Notes: a model not told the origin generated them from the sequence alone. Shown: positions 45,207 to 55,513, counted from the first letter of the stretch. The stretch is 64,000 nt of DNA from Clostridium simiarum (GCF_018919175.1 NZ_JAHLQL010000005.1:62001-126000); one strand, 5' to 3'. Numbers and translations: made by a program.

Positions 45207-45283
45207 AAAATAAAAATTTATTGTTTCATTATGTGATTTTTAATTAATAGAATACTCCCTAAACTGTCATATTACTTAGAATT

Positions 45284-46702
45284 CTATGCTTCTAATAAGA
45301 AAGCATAATATCCTCTCATTGCTTCATATATATCTGCCTTGCTTGCTACTTCCCATGGGGCATGCATATTATGTAATGCAACTCCACAGTCTATTACTTC
45401 CATACCGTATTCAGCAAGAATGTAAGCGATAGTTCCACCGCCACCTTGATCTACCTTTCCAAGTTCTGCTGTTTGCCATGTAACTCCATGTTTCTCCATT
45501 ATGCTTCTTATTTCTGCTATATACTCAGCATTAGCATCATTACATCCACCTTTTCCTCTAGAACCAGTGTATTTATTAAAAACTAATCCTTTTCCAAAAT
45601 ATGCAGCGTTTTTCTTTTCCATAACAGATGGGTAATTTGGATCATAAGCAGCACTTACATCTGAAGATAACATCTTTGAATTAGCTAAGCATCTTCTTAA
45701 CTTTAATTCACTGTAGTCTCCTACTCTATCCATTACTTCTGCCACTACATTTTCAAAGAATTTTGACTGCATACCAGTAGCTCCAATGCTACCTACCTCT
45801 TCTTTATCTACAAACAATGCTACGCAGGTTTTATCTGTTTTATCCATATCAATTATAGCTTCAAAGGAAGTATAAGAGCATACCCTATCATCATGACCAT
45901 ATGCCATAACCATACTTCTATCAAATCCATAGTCTCTAGCTTTTCCAGCTGGAACTACTTCAAGCTCTGCTGACACAAAATCCTCTTCTACAATTCCATA
46001 TTTTTCGTTTAATAATCTTAATATATTATTTTTAACTCTTTCCTTTGAATCTTTGTCCTCTATTGGCATACTTCCAACTAAAAGATTAAGGTCTTCTCCC
46101 TCAATTCCGTTAGATAGCTTCTTATTCATTTGATCTGCTGATAGATGGATTAAAAGATCTGATATTCCTATAACTGGATCATTATCATCCTCTCCAATTA
46201 TAACTTCAACAGAAGTTCCATCTTTCTTAATCATAACACCATGTACACTTAGTGGAATAGTAACCCATTGGTACTTTTTAACTCCTCCATAATAGTGAGT
46301 TTCCATAAGAGCAAGATCTGTATCCTCATATAATGGATTTTGCTTTAAGTCTAATCTTGGTGAGTCTACATGGGCCCCCAATATCTTAAGACCCTTTTCA
46401 AAGTTTTCTTCCCCTATTAAGAACATAGCTAAGGTTTTTCCTTTATTGTTTGCATAAACCTTATCTCCTGGTTTTAAGCTTTTGCCTTCAGCTATTATAT
46501 CTTCAATATTTACATACCCCTTTGCTTCAGCAAGGCTTATAAATTCAGTAACACATTCACGTTCTGTTTTACACTTGGACATGAATTCTTTATATCTGTC
46601 ACTTAGAGCAAAAACCTTTTGAAGGTCTTCCTTTGAATACTTGTCCCAAGCCACTTCATAGCTTTTAGTTAATAAATTCTTTTTTTCATTTTTTGTTGAC
46701 AT
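45284..46702 (-). CDS. M18-family aminopeptidase
   Basis: 472 residues, ATG with GGGGGATA upstream. Metal-site motifs: GAHVDSPRLDLK (His, Asp), DKEEVGSIGATGMQS (catalytic and metal Glu), SSDVSAAYDPNY and the final ALHNMHAPWEVAS with the last metal His. Closest to the aminopeptidase I (ApeA-like) group. It removes N-terminal residues, often acidic ones, from peptides in the cytosol as a large multimer. Stands alone, and its ribosome site is perfectly complementary over 8 nt to the loop of small RNA B. Confidence 0.92.
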   Translation of the reverse strand: MSTKNEKKNLLTKSYEVAWDKYSKEDLQKVFALSDRYKEFMSKCKTERECVTEFISLAEAKGYVNIEDIIAEGKSLKPGDKVYANNKGKTLAMFLIGEENFEKGLKILGAHVDSPRLDLKQNPLYEDTDLALMETHYYGGVKKYQWVTIPLSVHGVMIKKDGTSVEVIIGEDDNDPVIGISDLLIHLSADQMNKKLSNGIEGEDLNLLVGSMPIEDKDSKERVKNNILRLLNEKYGIVEEDFVSAELEVVPAGKARDYGFDRSMVMAYGHDDRVCSYTSFEAIIDMDKTDKTCVALFVDKEEVGSIGATGMQSKFFENVVAEVMDRVGDYSELKLRRCLANSKMLSSDVSAAYDPNYPSVMEKKNAAYFGKGLVFNKYTGSRGKGGCNDANAEYIAEIRSIMEKHGVTWQTAELGKVDQGGGGTIAYILAEYGMEVIDCGVALHNMHAPWEVASKADIYEAMRGYYAFLLEA

Positions 46703-46799
46703 TTTGTATCCCCCATTCTTTTCAGAATAAATATAAGCAAGAATTGTAGTAACAACTATATTTTACATTAACTTTTAAAAAAATACAAACAAATGAATT

Positions 46800-47366
46800 T
46801 TATTTATCATTACTTATTATATAATCTATCCTTATATCGGTTTCATCCATAGGTATATTATCTAATATCTGATTACTGTAAGCTAATGCAATCTTTTTTG
46901 AACCTTTTTTTATGTCTTTTAAAAACCTATCATAAAAGCCTCCACCATATCCTAGTCTTCCTCCATGCATATCAAATGCCAAACCGGGAATAAAACTAGC
47001 ATCGATATCTTCAATGCTTACTATTTTAGATTCATCATATTCTGGCTCCAATATTCCCATAGAGCTAGGTTTAAGATCCTCTAGAGAACTTATATATATA
47101 GCTTTCATACCTTCTTCTTTAGAAATCACCCTTGGTACACATACTTTTTTATTAAGTTTTAATGATTCTTTAATAATTTCATGAGTGTCTACTTCATTTT
47201 TATAGCTTACGTAAATAAAAATTGTATTGCTATAGATAAAATTTTCATCCTTTAAAACCTTTTTTAATATATCTTTATTATATCTAGTTATTTCTTCTTT
47301 AGATAAAGATTTTCTAATGTCCATGGCTTCTTTTCTTAAATCTTTTTTCGCTTTAACTATCTTCAT
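46800..47366 (-). CDS. 5-formyltetrahydrofolate cyclo-ligase
   Basis: 188 residues. N-terminal KKDLRKEAMDIRKSL, central FIYVSYKNEVDTHEII and C-terminal GLAFDMHGGRLGYGGGFYDRFL with the ATP loop are diagnostic. It converts 5-formyl-THF to methenyl-THF with ATP. Start overlaps the hprK stop by 14 nt, indicating translational coupling. Usually called YgfA/FAU1. Confidence 0.93.
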   Translation of the reverse strand: MKIVKAKKDLRKEAMDIRKSLSKEEITRYNKDILKKVLKDENFIYSNTIFIYVSYKNEVDTHEIIKESLKLNKKVCVPRVISKEEGMKAIYISSLEDLKPSSMGILEPEYDESKIVSIEDIDASFIPGLAFDMHGGRLGYGGGFYDRFLKDIKKGSKKIALAYSNQILDNIPMDETDIRIDYIISNDK

Positions 47367-48270
47367 CTAATATTCTCTCCATTCTTTGATCTATTATCTC
47401 TGCTGGAGTTATGTTAGACATATGACTATATCTGTAACTTGCAGCAGCTGCCTCTACAATAACAGCTACATTCCTTCCTGGTCTTATAGGTACTGTAATC
47501 TTTCTTACAGGTACATTAAGAATATCTACATACTCTTTATCAATACCTAGTCTATCATAAACACCATCGTCTCTCCAATGTTCAAGGCGTATTACTAATT
47601 TTACAGTCTTACTATTTAGTACAGAACTTAGTCCATAAAGGGCTGGTACATCAATTATTCCCATCCCCCTTACTTCTAACATCCCAAAAGTTATATAAGG
47701 GGATTGACCTTTTAATATTCCTTCAATCTCTTTTATATCTACAGCATCATCCGCCACTAATCTATGCCCTCTTTTTATAAGCTCTAAAGCAGTTTCACTT
47801 TTACCAATGCCACTCTCTCCTGTTATGAGTATACCTATACCATAAACATCTACTAAAACACCATGTATCCTAGTATCAGGGGCCAATTTGTCATCTAGGT
47901 AAGTAGTCAATTTACTTATAAACCTAGTTGATATCATATCTGTTCTTAATACCCATCTATTATTTTTTCTAGCACTTTCTAACAACTCTTCATGAGGTTC
48001 TAATTCTCTTGTTATTATTAAGCATGGTGTCTCAAAGGTAAAATATTTTCTAAGTCTTTTTTTTCTAAGTTCTACCTGCATGTCATCGATAAAACTCCAT
48101 TCTGCCATGCCCATTATTTGAATTCTCTCTTTAGCAAAATAGTTATAAAATCCAGATAATTGTAACCCAGGTCTATTTAAATCACTGGTACTTACATTTA
48201 TTCCTTTTTGCCCCTTTACTAAAACCTCTAAATTAAAGTCTTTTATCAATTTTTCTATGGATACCGTCAT
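47353..48270 (-). CDS. hprK: HPr kinase/phosphorylase
   Basis: 305 residues, ATG with AGGAGGGGG upstream. Walker A GESGIGKSETAL near residue 152, HRLVADDAVDI, the signature EVRGMGIIDV and RPGRNVAVIVEAAA. It phosphorylates HPr on Ser46 in response to ATP and fructose bisphosphate and so drives catabolite control; consistent with the PTS and PRD antiterminator in this window. Upstream intergenic DNA carries the frameshifted DUF896 gene. Confidence 0.95.
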   Translation of the reverse strand: MTVSIEKLIKDFNLEVLVKGQKGINVSTSDLNRPGLQLSGFYNYFAKERIQIMGMAEWSFIDDMQVELRKKRLRKYFTFETPCLIITRELEPHEELLESARKNNRWVLRTDMISTRFISKLTTYLDDKLAPDTRIHGVLVDVYGIGILITGESGIGKSETALELIKRGHRLVADDAVDIKEIEGILKGQSPYITFGMLEVRGMGIIDVPALYGLSSVLNSKTVKLVIRLEHWRDDGVYDRLGIDKEYVDILNVPVRKITVPIRPGRNVAVIVEAAAASYRYSHMSNITPAEIIDQRMERILDEDS

Positions 48271-48349
48271 GAAAACCCCCTCCTAAAATCTAACTTTACT
48301 TCAATAAAACTTAAATGATCCTATGATTTTATTAATTTACCTAATTAAA

Positions 48350-48518
48350 TTATTTTTTCTTAACCATATCTAACTGAGCTCTAAAGTTAGATTTAATATT
48401 ATCTATATATTTTCTTCTTAATTTCTCTTGTTCTAATTTCTCTTCTTCTGTTAGACCTTCTTCTTTGCTTTTCTTATATAAAAAATTTATTCTATTAATC
48501 AATTCATCTATATTCATA
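48350..48518 (-). pseudogene. DUF896 (YnzC-like) gene with a +1 frameshift in a T7 run
   Basis: On the minus strand MNIDELINRIN reads from the ATG at 48518 (weak AGGAC upstream), and the continuation FLYKKSKEEGLTEEEKLEQ through to DMVKKK and a stop at 48350 is in the next frame. The two halves fit DUF896 proteins of about 55 residues exactly if the run of seven Ts (48480-48486) had six. Either a one-base insertion or sequencing error, or polymerase slippage on the homopolymer. DUF896 proteins are small, helical, and of unknown function (SOS-associated in Bacillus). Confidence 0.8.
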
Positions 48519-48904
48519 AAATCGTCCTTTCTTACTGATCCATGTTTTTATAAAATTTTTTATTTTTTATATTAATAAAAACCCTAATATAATTCTATAT
48601 CAATTTTGCTACAATTAAAATGCATTTATTCTAAAAGTATTCTATAAAATAAAAACTTTGTAGTTTTCACCAAAAATATATTGACTATTTTCGTCATTTA
48701 CATATTTTTACTTTTACTTTGAAACCTTATTAATTGCCGAAATTTTTACTAAGCTTATTTCATAGATTATATATTTTACTTATTATTATGTACTACTTTA
48801 TGTATTCTTGTATTAATATGTAATATATTGACCATTTTTTTATCTTTAATAATTTTCATATTCTGATACAATAGTTTACGTAGCACATTTTAGGAGGAAT
48901 ATTA
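48519..48904. other. Divergent intergenic region
   Basis: Very AT-rich; no gene seen. It should hold the promoter of the Spo0E-like gene: GATACAAT at 48865-48872 could be a -10, without a clear SigA -35, which leaves a sporulation sigma possible. Confidence 0.4.
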
Positions 48905-49087
48905 ATGGAAAAAGATATATTAAAAATTCAGATAGATGATTTAAAAACTTACTTATATCTACTTTTGTCTAGAAAACCCATGACGGATGGCTATGTAGTT
49001 AAATGTAGCCAAGAATTGGACAAGCTTATTGTGGAATATCAAAAAATATTAAATTCAAATAAACCTATATCAATTAGTAGAAATTGA
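48905..49087 (+). CDS. Spo0E-like aspartyl-phosphate phosphatase
   Basis: 60 residues, ATG with AGGAGG 7 nt upstream. Two helices joined by a short turn, the second with SQELDKLIVEYQK, matching the Spo0E signature S-x-x-LD-x-LI. Such proteins dephosphorylate Spo0A-P and so restrain sporulation; relatives may act on other response regulators. Transcribed alone. Confidence 0.85.
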   Translation: MEKDILKIQIDDLKTYLYLLLSRKPMTDGYVVKCSQELDKLIVEYQKILNSNKPISISRN

Positions 49088-49210
49088 AATAAAGATTAAA
49101 TAAAATCCCTGTAATCTCTATATCTATTTTAATAATTTACACTCTAATTATTAAAATAATCCAACCTATATAAAGGCTTTCTAAAGCTGTTAAATTCATA
49201 AAATACAAAA

Positions 49211-49302
49211 GGCTTGCATAATACTTATAAATATATTATAAAAATTCAGGATGAATTATATTCATGGAATTTTTATAATATTTATTTTGTGTTACACAAG
49301 CC
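49211..49302. repeat. 92-bp imperfect inverted-repeat element
   Basis: Ends GGCTTG/CAAGCC and a long inner stem TATTATAAAAATTC / GAATTTTTATAATA capped by ATGAA/TTCAT. Together nearly the whole segment folds into one hairpin. Lies between convergent genes (Spo0E-like and the 132-residue protein); may simply be a bidirectional terminator, but the size and ends also suit a palindromic insertion unit. Confidence 0.6.
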
Positions 49303-49322
49303 ACTGTAAACCATAATATCTA

Positions 49323-49721
49323 TTATAGATTTAGTTCATTTAAAGCATCTTCAATATCCATAGCTTTACCCTTAGGAGATATAGCTAGTATAAACTCATT
49401 ATACTGCCAATTCTCTTTAGATAAATCATAAGATACATACTGACCCTCTACTTCAAAATCTTCCATAAGATCTTCCATAATATCTCCTAAATTATCTATA
49501 GCTACATCACTAAGATATGGTAAGAAAAACTCATCATACCACTGATCATCTTCTATCTCACCTTCATATTCATCCTTAGCATAAGCTTTTGCAGCTTTAA
49601 TCTCATCCTCATCAAAATCATAGTAGGCTCTTAATAAAAGCACATCCTCTTTATAAGGTATCTCCTCTACTTCGCTTATTTCTCCTTCTAATAGAAAATC
49701 CATTATTTCATCTTTTTTCAT
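49323..49721 (-). CDS. Conserved acidic protein, unknown function
   Basis: 132 residues, ATG with AGGAGGG upstream. Strongly acidic, with YYDFDEDEIKAAKAYAKDEY, WYDEFFLPYLSDVAIDNLGD and a C-terminal NEFILAISPKGKAMDIEDAL. No membrane segment, no Cys. I do not recognise a family. Follows the DUF1292 gene by 22 nt in the same orientation, so they are probably co-expressed. Confidence 0.7.
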   Translation of the reverse strand: MKKDEIMDFLLEGEISEVEEIPYKEDVLLLRAYYDFDEDEIKAAKAYAKDEYEGEIEDDQWYDEFFLPYLSDVAIDNLGDIMEDLMEDFEVEGQYVSYDLSKENWQYNEFILAISPKGKAMDIEDALNELNL

Positions 49722-49743
49722 AATAATCCCTCCTTAGTTAATA

Positions 49744-49986
49744 CTAATATAGTAGCTTTTTATACTCTTTTTTTACTGCTTCAAACTCTTTATCATCTTC
49801 AACTAGATTTAATTCCTCTTTATCTTCAAGCCTATCTACTCTAAATATAAAAGCATCTTCTTCCTTACCATCTAAAGGTGATAAAATAAGATACTCTTGC
49901 TCCTCTAAATATATCCTTGCAACGGCTTCAAAATCAACTTTATTTCCATTTTCATCTTTAAAAGACATTATTTCTCTATCTTCCAT
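49744..49986 (-). CDS. DUF1292 family protein
   Basis: 80 residues. The pattern [31 protein letters not shown] then DAFIFRVDR and [10 protein letters not shown] is that of DUF1292 (YrzB-like). The frame extends to 50037, but GGAGTGAG lies just before the ATG at 49986. Small, acidic, cytosolic; function unknown. Confidence 0.82.
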   Translation of the reverse strand: MEDREIMSFKDENGNKVDFEAVARIYLEEQEYLILSPLDGKEEDAFIFRVDRLEDKEELNLVEDDKEFEAVKKEYKKLLY

Positions 49987-50122
49987 AATCTCACTCCAAT
50001 CTTTAGAAACGCTAGTATTATAAATAGATATTACCATATTACAAATTTATTATTCAACCTATTTTCAAAAGTTACCTAACAATTTTAAAAAAGGCAAATA
50101 AAAAAGAAAGATGAAATAAAGA

Positions 50123-50151
50123 AGCTTCTCTTAACAAGGTTCTGAGAAGCT
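50123..50151. terminator. Hairpin after the flavodiiron gene
   Basis: AGCTTCTC / GAGAAGCT stem with a 13-nt loop; T-run weak. About 100 nt past the stop at 50260. Confidence 0.5.
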
Positions 50152-50259
50152 AAAAATTAGATTTAGAAAATCTTCTATAATGAATTAGAAAACCCAACTA
50201 ATTTCTATTTTTATTTCTTCTTTCTTACTTTATATAAAATTTTTAAAAAATTCATTTAG

Positions 50260-51438
50260 CTATTTTAGTATATCTAAAAAACTTTCCACAAATTCTTCAG
50301 CCTTTTTATACTCTTCTTCTGAAGGAACAAAATTAAATTTAAGTCCTGGATTTACCACATTGAACTTTAAGCTTTTTAATCTTTCAGTTAACATAGGTAC
50401 CCCTTCTCCACTCCATCCATAAGAACCAAAAGCTCCTGCCGCTTTACTCCTATTAGTTATAGGTGAAACCAAGGATAAAAGATCCCAAGCTGGTTTTACA
50501 GCATCTTGATTTATAGTTGGTGAACCTATAAGAACTCCGCTTGCCTTCTCAATTAATTCAGCTGCTTCATTTAAATTCATAGAAGTTATTTCATGACATT
50601 GTGCCTTTATACCTTTTGCACTTATCTTATCCACTAAGAACTTGGCCATCTCCTCTGTGTTTCCATATGCTGATATATAAAATACTTGAACATTTTTCTC
50701 TTTTATTTCTTCTATAGTTGCCCACTGTCTATAAAGATTTAAGTATTTTTCTACATCTTTATTATGAACTGGACCATGGCTAGGCGCTATCATATCAAAT
50801 TTAAGGCTTTCTATCTTATCCAATCCACAGTTTACAAACTTTTTAAAAGGTCCCATTATTACCTCAAAGTAATATTTTGTTTCATCCATATAATCTTCAG
50901 CACAATCATCAAGTATACATGGTTTTTTAGGACAATAATGTGATCCTGTAAAATCACAAGTAAATAGTATTTCCTTCTCTTTAACATAAGTAAAAATAGT
51001 ATCTGGCCAATGTAAATTTGGAGCAGAAATAAATTGTAAAGTATGATTACCTAAGTTTATTTCTTCTTTGGCTTCTCTAGATTTAAAGTCTTTGTTCATT
51101 ATTTGTCTTAAATACATTAAAGCAGCTTTTGATCCTACTATTTCCGCTTCAGGATAATCTTCTATAAGTTTAATTATAGAGCCACTATGATCTAATTCCG
51201 TATGTTGGACTATTATATAATCTACTTTTTTATCTCCTATAACCTCAGTGATATTTTTCTTCATATCACCATAAAAACCAGTTTTAACACTATCAATAAC
51301 CGCTACCTTTTCATCATTTATTATATAGGAGTTGTAAGTAGTACCTTTCCTTGTTTCCATAATTATATCAAATATTCTTAAATCAGGATCTAATACACCA
51401 ACCCAATAAATATTCTGTTTTAATTTTTTCGCAGCCAT
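50260..51438 (-). CDS. Flavodiiron protein (FprA type A)
   Basis: 392 residues, ATG with AAGGAGG upstream. N-terminal beta-lactamase-like domain with diiron ligands in [11 protein letters not shown] (H-x-E-x-D-H), [15 protein letters not shown] and APSHGPV; C-terminal flavodoxin domain starting [16 protein letters not shown] with [14 protein letters not shown] and GSYGWSGEG. It reduces O2 to water or NO to N2O, protecting anaerobes. No rubredoxin domain, so the electron donor is separate. Monocistronic. Confidence 0.93.
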   Translation of the reverse strand: MAAKKLKQNIYWVGVLDPDLRIFDIIMETRKGTTYNSYIINDEKVAVIDSVKTGFYGDMKKNITEVIGDKKVDYIIVQHTELDHSGSIIKLIEDYPEAEIVGSKAALMYLRQIMNKDFKSREAKEEINLGNHTLQFISAPNLHWPDTIFTYVKEKEILFTCDFTGSHYCPKKPCILDDCAEDYMDETKYYFEVIMGPFKKFVNCGLDKIESLKFDMIAPSHGPVHNKDVEKYLNLYRQWATIEEIKEKNVQVFYISAYGNTEEMAKFLVDKISAKGIKAQCHEITSMNLNEAAELIEKASGVLIGSPTINQDAVKPAWDLLSLVSPITNRSKAAGAFGSYGWSGEGVPMLTERLKSLKFNVVNPGLKFNFVPSEEEYKKAEEFVESFLDILK

Positions 51439-51585
51439 GTAATAACCTCCTTAAGCATTTATTATCCGTATACCTTGTTAAGTGTCACACTAATTATATT
51501 ACACAAAGTATCAACCTGTTACAACTTAATTTTATCATATATAATATAAATTTCAAGTATAACAAATAATAATTATTAATTAGAT

Positions 51586-53877
51586 TTATTCTAGTAAGGG
51601 AGATTTTTCTCCAGTGTAAAATACATATTCAAGATGAAGAGCTCTTGTAAGCACTACATAAAGGAGCCTTTTATCTAATTCCTCTTCACTATAATTTTCT
51701 TTATTGCAATTATATACAACAGTACAGTCAAATTCTAGACCTTTAGTCATATAAGATGGTATTATTATTCTTTTAAGATCTAAGTCCTCATCACCATCTC
51801 TTATTAGAGTCCATGCGTTTTTACTATATTTTTTCATATGATCACTAATTTTTTTGCACTCCTTATATGTCCGTCCTACTATTGCCACACTATTTTTTCC
51901 TAACTTATAAACCTCATCAACGATGTTATCAAGCTTCTCTGCAAACTCCTTATTATTTTTATACTTGATTATTTCAGGCTCCTTCCCTTGTCTAAGTACA
52001 GGTTTTGCTGGATCTAAATTGTTTTTTTGCTTTTTTAATACCTTGTTTGCAAACTCAATTATTTCTACAGTAGAACGATAGCTTTGCATAAGAGGCATAT
52101 AGCTACAGTTATTATTAAAGATTTCTTCAATTACTTTATTCCAGTCTTCAATACCCTTATAATAATATATACCTTGACCTAAATCTCCTACAATTGTGAA
52201 AGATTCACCTTGTGCAATATTTTTAAGGGTTTCTAATTGAAAATAACTATAATCCTGAGCCTCATCTATTACCACATGAGCAAATTTATATTTCTCCGGC
52301 ACTCCCTCTATCTTAAATTTAATATATAACATAGCACAAAGATCATCGCTATCTATTATGTTATCTTCTTTACTTTTAAGTGCATCTTTTATCATATATT
52401 CTGCTAAAACTTTAGGTATCTTATCTCCTGTAACTTGATAAAACATATCCTCATCTTCAAACATTTCATAGTATAGAGACTCTGAATTTAAATTTCCCCA
52501 ATTCTTGAAATACCTATCAAAACTATATTGAGCTTCTTTTTTAATGTATTTCTTTTTCTCATCTCTTTCATCATAAATTTCAATGAGTCTTTTCCTTCTT
52601 TCTGCTCCATCTTCCATAGTTTTCTTTGTTCTAGCTATGCTATATTCATAAAAAAAGTCTATCCTATCCATAACATCGCTAATTCTCTCTCTAAGCTTAA
52701 GCTTAAGATATCTTTTAATTTCTTCTTTTCTTTTATTAATAGGAAGATTAGTCATATCCTTTAAAAATAATTTTTTTATATCTTTAGATTGAAATAAAAC
52801 ATAATCGTCTACCTTTATATCCTGGATATCTCCATCTTTTCTTTCTAAGATTTGAATATATCTATCTAGCATAGTTTTAAATACCATACTACCTTTTACT
52901 TTACTAGAATTAGTTATATATTTAATGTCCTTATGATCTTCTTCTAATATAAAAGATAACTTCTTATCTTTAGTTACAACCTTCTTTTTTATATTCAATA
53001 TTTGAAGAGATATATCTTCAAAGGTACTTTGTTTTACTTTATCTACTCCCAGACTAGGTAATACTTCTGATATGTAATCTAAAAATAACTTATTGGGAGC
53101 CAATACTAAAATATCTTCTCCACTTATTTTATTCTTATATCTATATAAAAGATAGGCTAGCCTATGAAGAGCCACAGTAGTCTTTCCTGATCCAGCAGAC
53201 CCCTGGACTATAATAGGAAAGCTTTTTTCTGCTCTTATAATTGCATTCTGTTCCTTTTGAATAGTGGCTACTACATCTTTAAGCTTACTTCCTGTGCTTT
53301 TTTCCAAGTTTATCTTTAAGAACTCATCCACTAATACATTTTCTGATGAAACGCTTCCTACATTTCTTAATATTATATCATTTATACCCTCATCAAAAAT
53401 ATCTTTAATATAAGACTCATTATATAAAAACCTTCTCTTTAAAGATAAATCTCCACTTATAACACCAATTGGAGCTGTATAATAGGAATCCCCTTCGGAA
53501 CCACTATAATAAAGATCTGCTATTGGAGCCCTCCAGTCTATAACTATTTCTTCTCCTTTTTCCATATCTCCTAAACCGATCTTACCTATATAATAACTCT
53601 CTTTTTCTTTTCTATATTCCCTAAAATCTATTCTAGCAAAATATGGTTCCTCATAGGAATCTTTATAGTTACTTAGGTTTTTATAAACTATATCATATAG
53701 TTTTAGACTAGTTTCAAGCTCTTCACTATAACTACCGTGAGAAGCCTTTTTTAAACTAGCTATTTTTGTCTTCAATTCTTTTTCATTATTTTCTATGGAG
53801 TCAACTTGAAACTTTATCCACTCTCTAGTATCTTTTAACTTTTCTCTTTCTAAAATTAACTCAGACTCTTTCCCCAT
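51586..53877 (-). CDS. helD: HelD-like UvrD-family ATPase (RNA polymerase recycling)
   Basis: 763 residues, ATG with AGAGGTGG upstream. An N-terminal coiled coil (to about 65) leads to DFREYRKEKESYYIGKIGL and VIDWRAPIADLYY, both typical of HelD. ATPase motifs are QGSAGSGKTTVALHRLAYLLY near residue 220, ADE-like VIDEAQDYSYFQLE, and MQSYRSTVEI. HelD proteins enter the RNA polymerase channels and release stalled complexes. Related to UvrD/Rep helicases but lacking full DNA helicase features. Transcribed alone. Confidence 0.87.
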   Translation of the reverse strand: MGKESELILEREKLKDTREWIKFQVDSIENNEKELKTKIASLKKASHGSYSEELETSLKLYDIVYKNLSNYKDSYEEPYFARIDFREYRKEKESYYIGKIGLGDMEKGEEIVIDWRAPIADLYYSGSEGDSYYTAPIGVISGDLSLKRRFLYNESYIKDIFDEGINDIILRNVGSVSSENVLVDEFLKINLEKSTGSKLKDVVATIQKEQNAIIRAEKSFPIIVQGSAGSGKTTVALHRLAYLLYRYKNKISGEDILVLAPNKLFLDYISEVLPSLGVDKVKQSTFEDISLQILNIKKKVVTKDKKLSFILEEDHKDIKYITNSSKVKGSMVFKTMLDRYIQILERKDGDIQDIKVDDYVLFQSKDIKKLFLKDMTNLPINKRKEEIKRYLKLKLRERISDVMDRIDFFYEYSIARTKKTMEDGAERRKRLIEIYDERDEKKKYIKKEAQYSFDRYFKNWGNLNSESLYYEMFEDEDMFYQVTGDKIPKVLAEYMIKDALKSKEDNIIDSDDLCAMLYIKFKIEGVPEKYKFAHVVIDEAQDYSYFQLETLKNIAQGESFTIVGDLGQGIYYYKGIEDWNKVIEEIFNNNCSYMPLMQSYRSTVEIIEFANKVLKKQKNNLDPAKPVLRQGKEPEIIKYKNNKEFAEKLDNIVDEVYKLGKNSVAIVGRTYKECKKISDHMKKYSKNAWTLIRDGDEDLDLKRIIIPSYMTKGLEFDCTVVYNCNKENYSEEELDKRLLYVVLTRALHLEYVFYTGEKSPLLE

Positions 53878-54079
53878 ATTTCCACCTCTTCTCTGAATTT
53901 CATATTATAACATTTATAAGAATTATCTGTCAATAAATCCTCCATAGCTTTCATATACTTTATTAAGTCCTTTATGGCCAATATGAATATTATGTTATAG
54001 AAGTAAAAAACAAATCAATATTAATATTATAACTTAAGAAGAGTATTAATAACAAAATAAAAATATACGAGGTGATACT

Positions 54080-54898
54080 ATGAAAATTTTAATCTCTGGA
54101 GGTAATGGAAATATAGGTAGTTATTTAACAAAAGACTTAAGCTCTGAGCATGAAATATATTCCTTCACTAAAGCTGATTTTGATGTGTGTAACAAGGACA
54201 TTATCCATAATATTATTTCTAAAATAGAGCCTGATATGGTTATACATTGTGCTGCTATAACTGATATAGATTATTGTGAGTTTAATCAGTGTGTAGCTTA
54301 TTCCACTAACACTATAGGTAGCTTAAACATAGCCTCTATATGCTCCAAATTTGACATTCCTTTGTTATATCTATCTAGTAACTATGTTTATGGAAATTAC
54401 AAAAGTAATCCTTATATAGAGTCGGATCAGTGTAGTCCAATAAATATATATGGTAAAACAAAGCTAGAAGGTGAAAATCTCATACGAACTCTATGCAATA
54501 AATTTTTTATCCTTAGAACTTCTTGGGTTATTGGAGGAAATAATTGTCCTATTAAAAGAATATTAAAAAACTCCTCCTCCATTGTTCTTTGCTCTGAAGA
54601 GATAACCAATATAACTTATATAAAAGACCTTTCTGAATTTATTAAACTAATTATAAAAACTGATAATTATGGCATATATAATTTATGCAATAAGGGATTT
54701 ACCTCAAAATATGATATAGTAAATTCCCTAATAAAAAATCTAGAGTATAACAAAAAGACTATTAAAATTCCTGGTGACTATATAACCTCTGCTGCTCCTA
54801 GACCATCATTTTCAGCTATAAACTGTGACACACTAGAAAAAACTTTTAATATAAATATTCCATCTTGGGAGGATAGCATTATAGATTATTTAAAGTAA
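54080..54898 (+). CDS. RmlD-like SDR-family NAD(P)-dependent reductase
   Basis: 272 residues, ATG with GAGGTG upstream. Rossmann motif ISGGNGNIGSYL, then VIHCAAITDIDYCEFN, the SSNYVYG stretch with catalytic Ser region, and YGKTKLEGE (Y-x3-K). The overall pattern is dTDP-4-dehydrorhamnose reductase (RmlD). No other dTDP-rhamnose genes are present here, so the real substrate may be another nucleotide sugar. Single gene ending in a strong terminator. Confidence 0.85.
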   Translation: MKILISGGNGNIGSYLTKDLSSEHEIYSFTKADFDVCNKDIIHNIISKIEPDMVIHCAAITDIDYCEFNQCVAYSTNTIGSLNIASICSKFDIPLLYLSSNYVYGNYKSNPYIESDQCSPINIYGKTKLEGENLIRTLCNKFFILRTSWVIGGNNCPIKRILKNSSSIVLCSEEITNITYIKDLSEFIKLIIKTDNYGIYNLCNKGFTSKYDIVNSLIKNLEYNKKTIKIPGDYITSAAPRPSFSAINCDTLEKTFNINIPSWEDSIIDYLK

Positions 54899-54901
54899 TA
54901 A

Positions 54902-54949
54902 AAATAAATAAGGCTTTTCTAAAGTAACTTCAGAAAAGCCTTATTTATT
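54902..54949. terminator. Bidirectional terminator
   Basis: AAATAAATAAGGCTTTTCT / AGAAAAGCCTTATTTATT stem with an 11-nt loop between convergent genes. Confidence 0.88.
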
Positions 54950-54974
54950 ATACTCTTTAAAACTTATACAACTA

Positions 54975-55490
54975 TCATGATTTTAAAATGCTTCTTGTTA
55001 AATCTCTTTTCATGGCTCTGGACATACTTTTTAATAAAACATAGGATATAGCACCATCAGCAATATGATGTATCATACTTCCCAGCATAATTACCACTAA
55101 TATATAAAAAACATCCATTCCCACAAAAGGTATTACTGCTAATGCCTCTAAAATTCCGTGTATAGGTGAAGTTATAATTACAACCTTTTGAAAAGAAGTT
55201 CCCTTTCTTATAGCTAAAGCACCTACAAGTCCAACTATAATATGCATACTAGCTCTTGCTACTATGGGCATAGGAGTCCCTGATAAAAGAAATCCTATTG
55301 CAGATCCTACACCTACCATAACAGCACTAGCCGGTGATATAAGCATAGAAAAAAACATAGGTACATGAGCTGCAAGCGTTGCTGAAAATGGTGGTATTTT
55401 AATGCTTAAAAATCCAAATTGTATTGGTATTATAATTGAAAATGCTATAAATATGGCTGTAAGAATCATTTTTTCTAATTTATTATCCAT
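54975..55490 (-). CDS. ECF transporter S component
   Basis: 171 residues, ATG with AGGGGGGAT upstream. Five to six membrane segments; the first begins KMILTAIFIAFSIIIPIQFG and a conserved PPFSATLAAHVPMFFSM follows, as in substrate-binding S subunits of energy-coupling-factor importers. It works with shared EcfA/A'/T elsewhere. Ligand (a vitamin or cofactor precursor such as niacin) cannot be read from sequence. Its promoter overlaps a perfect palindrome (55514-55529), so a dedicated repressor is likely. Confidence 0.82.
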   Translation of the reverse strand: MDNKLEKMILTAIFIAFSIIIPIQFGFLSIKIPPFSATLAAHVPMFFSMLISPASAVMVGVGSAIGFLLSGTPMPIVARASMHIIVGLVGALAIRKGTSFQKVVIITSPIHGILEALAVIPFVGMDVFYILVVIMLGSMIHHIADGAISYVLLKSMSRAMKRDLTRSILKS

Positions 55491-55513
55491 AATAATCCCC
55501 CCTAAATAACCCT

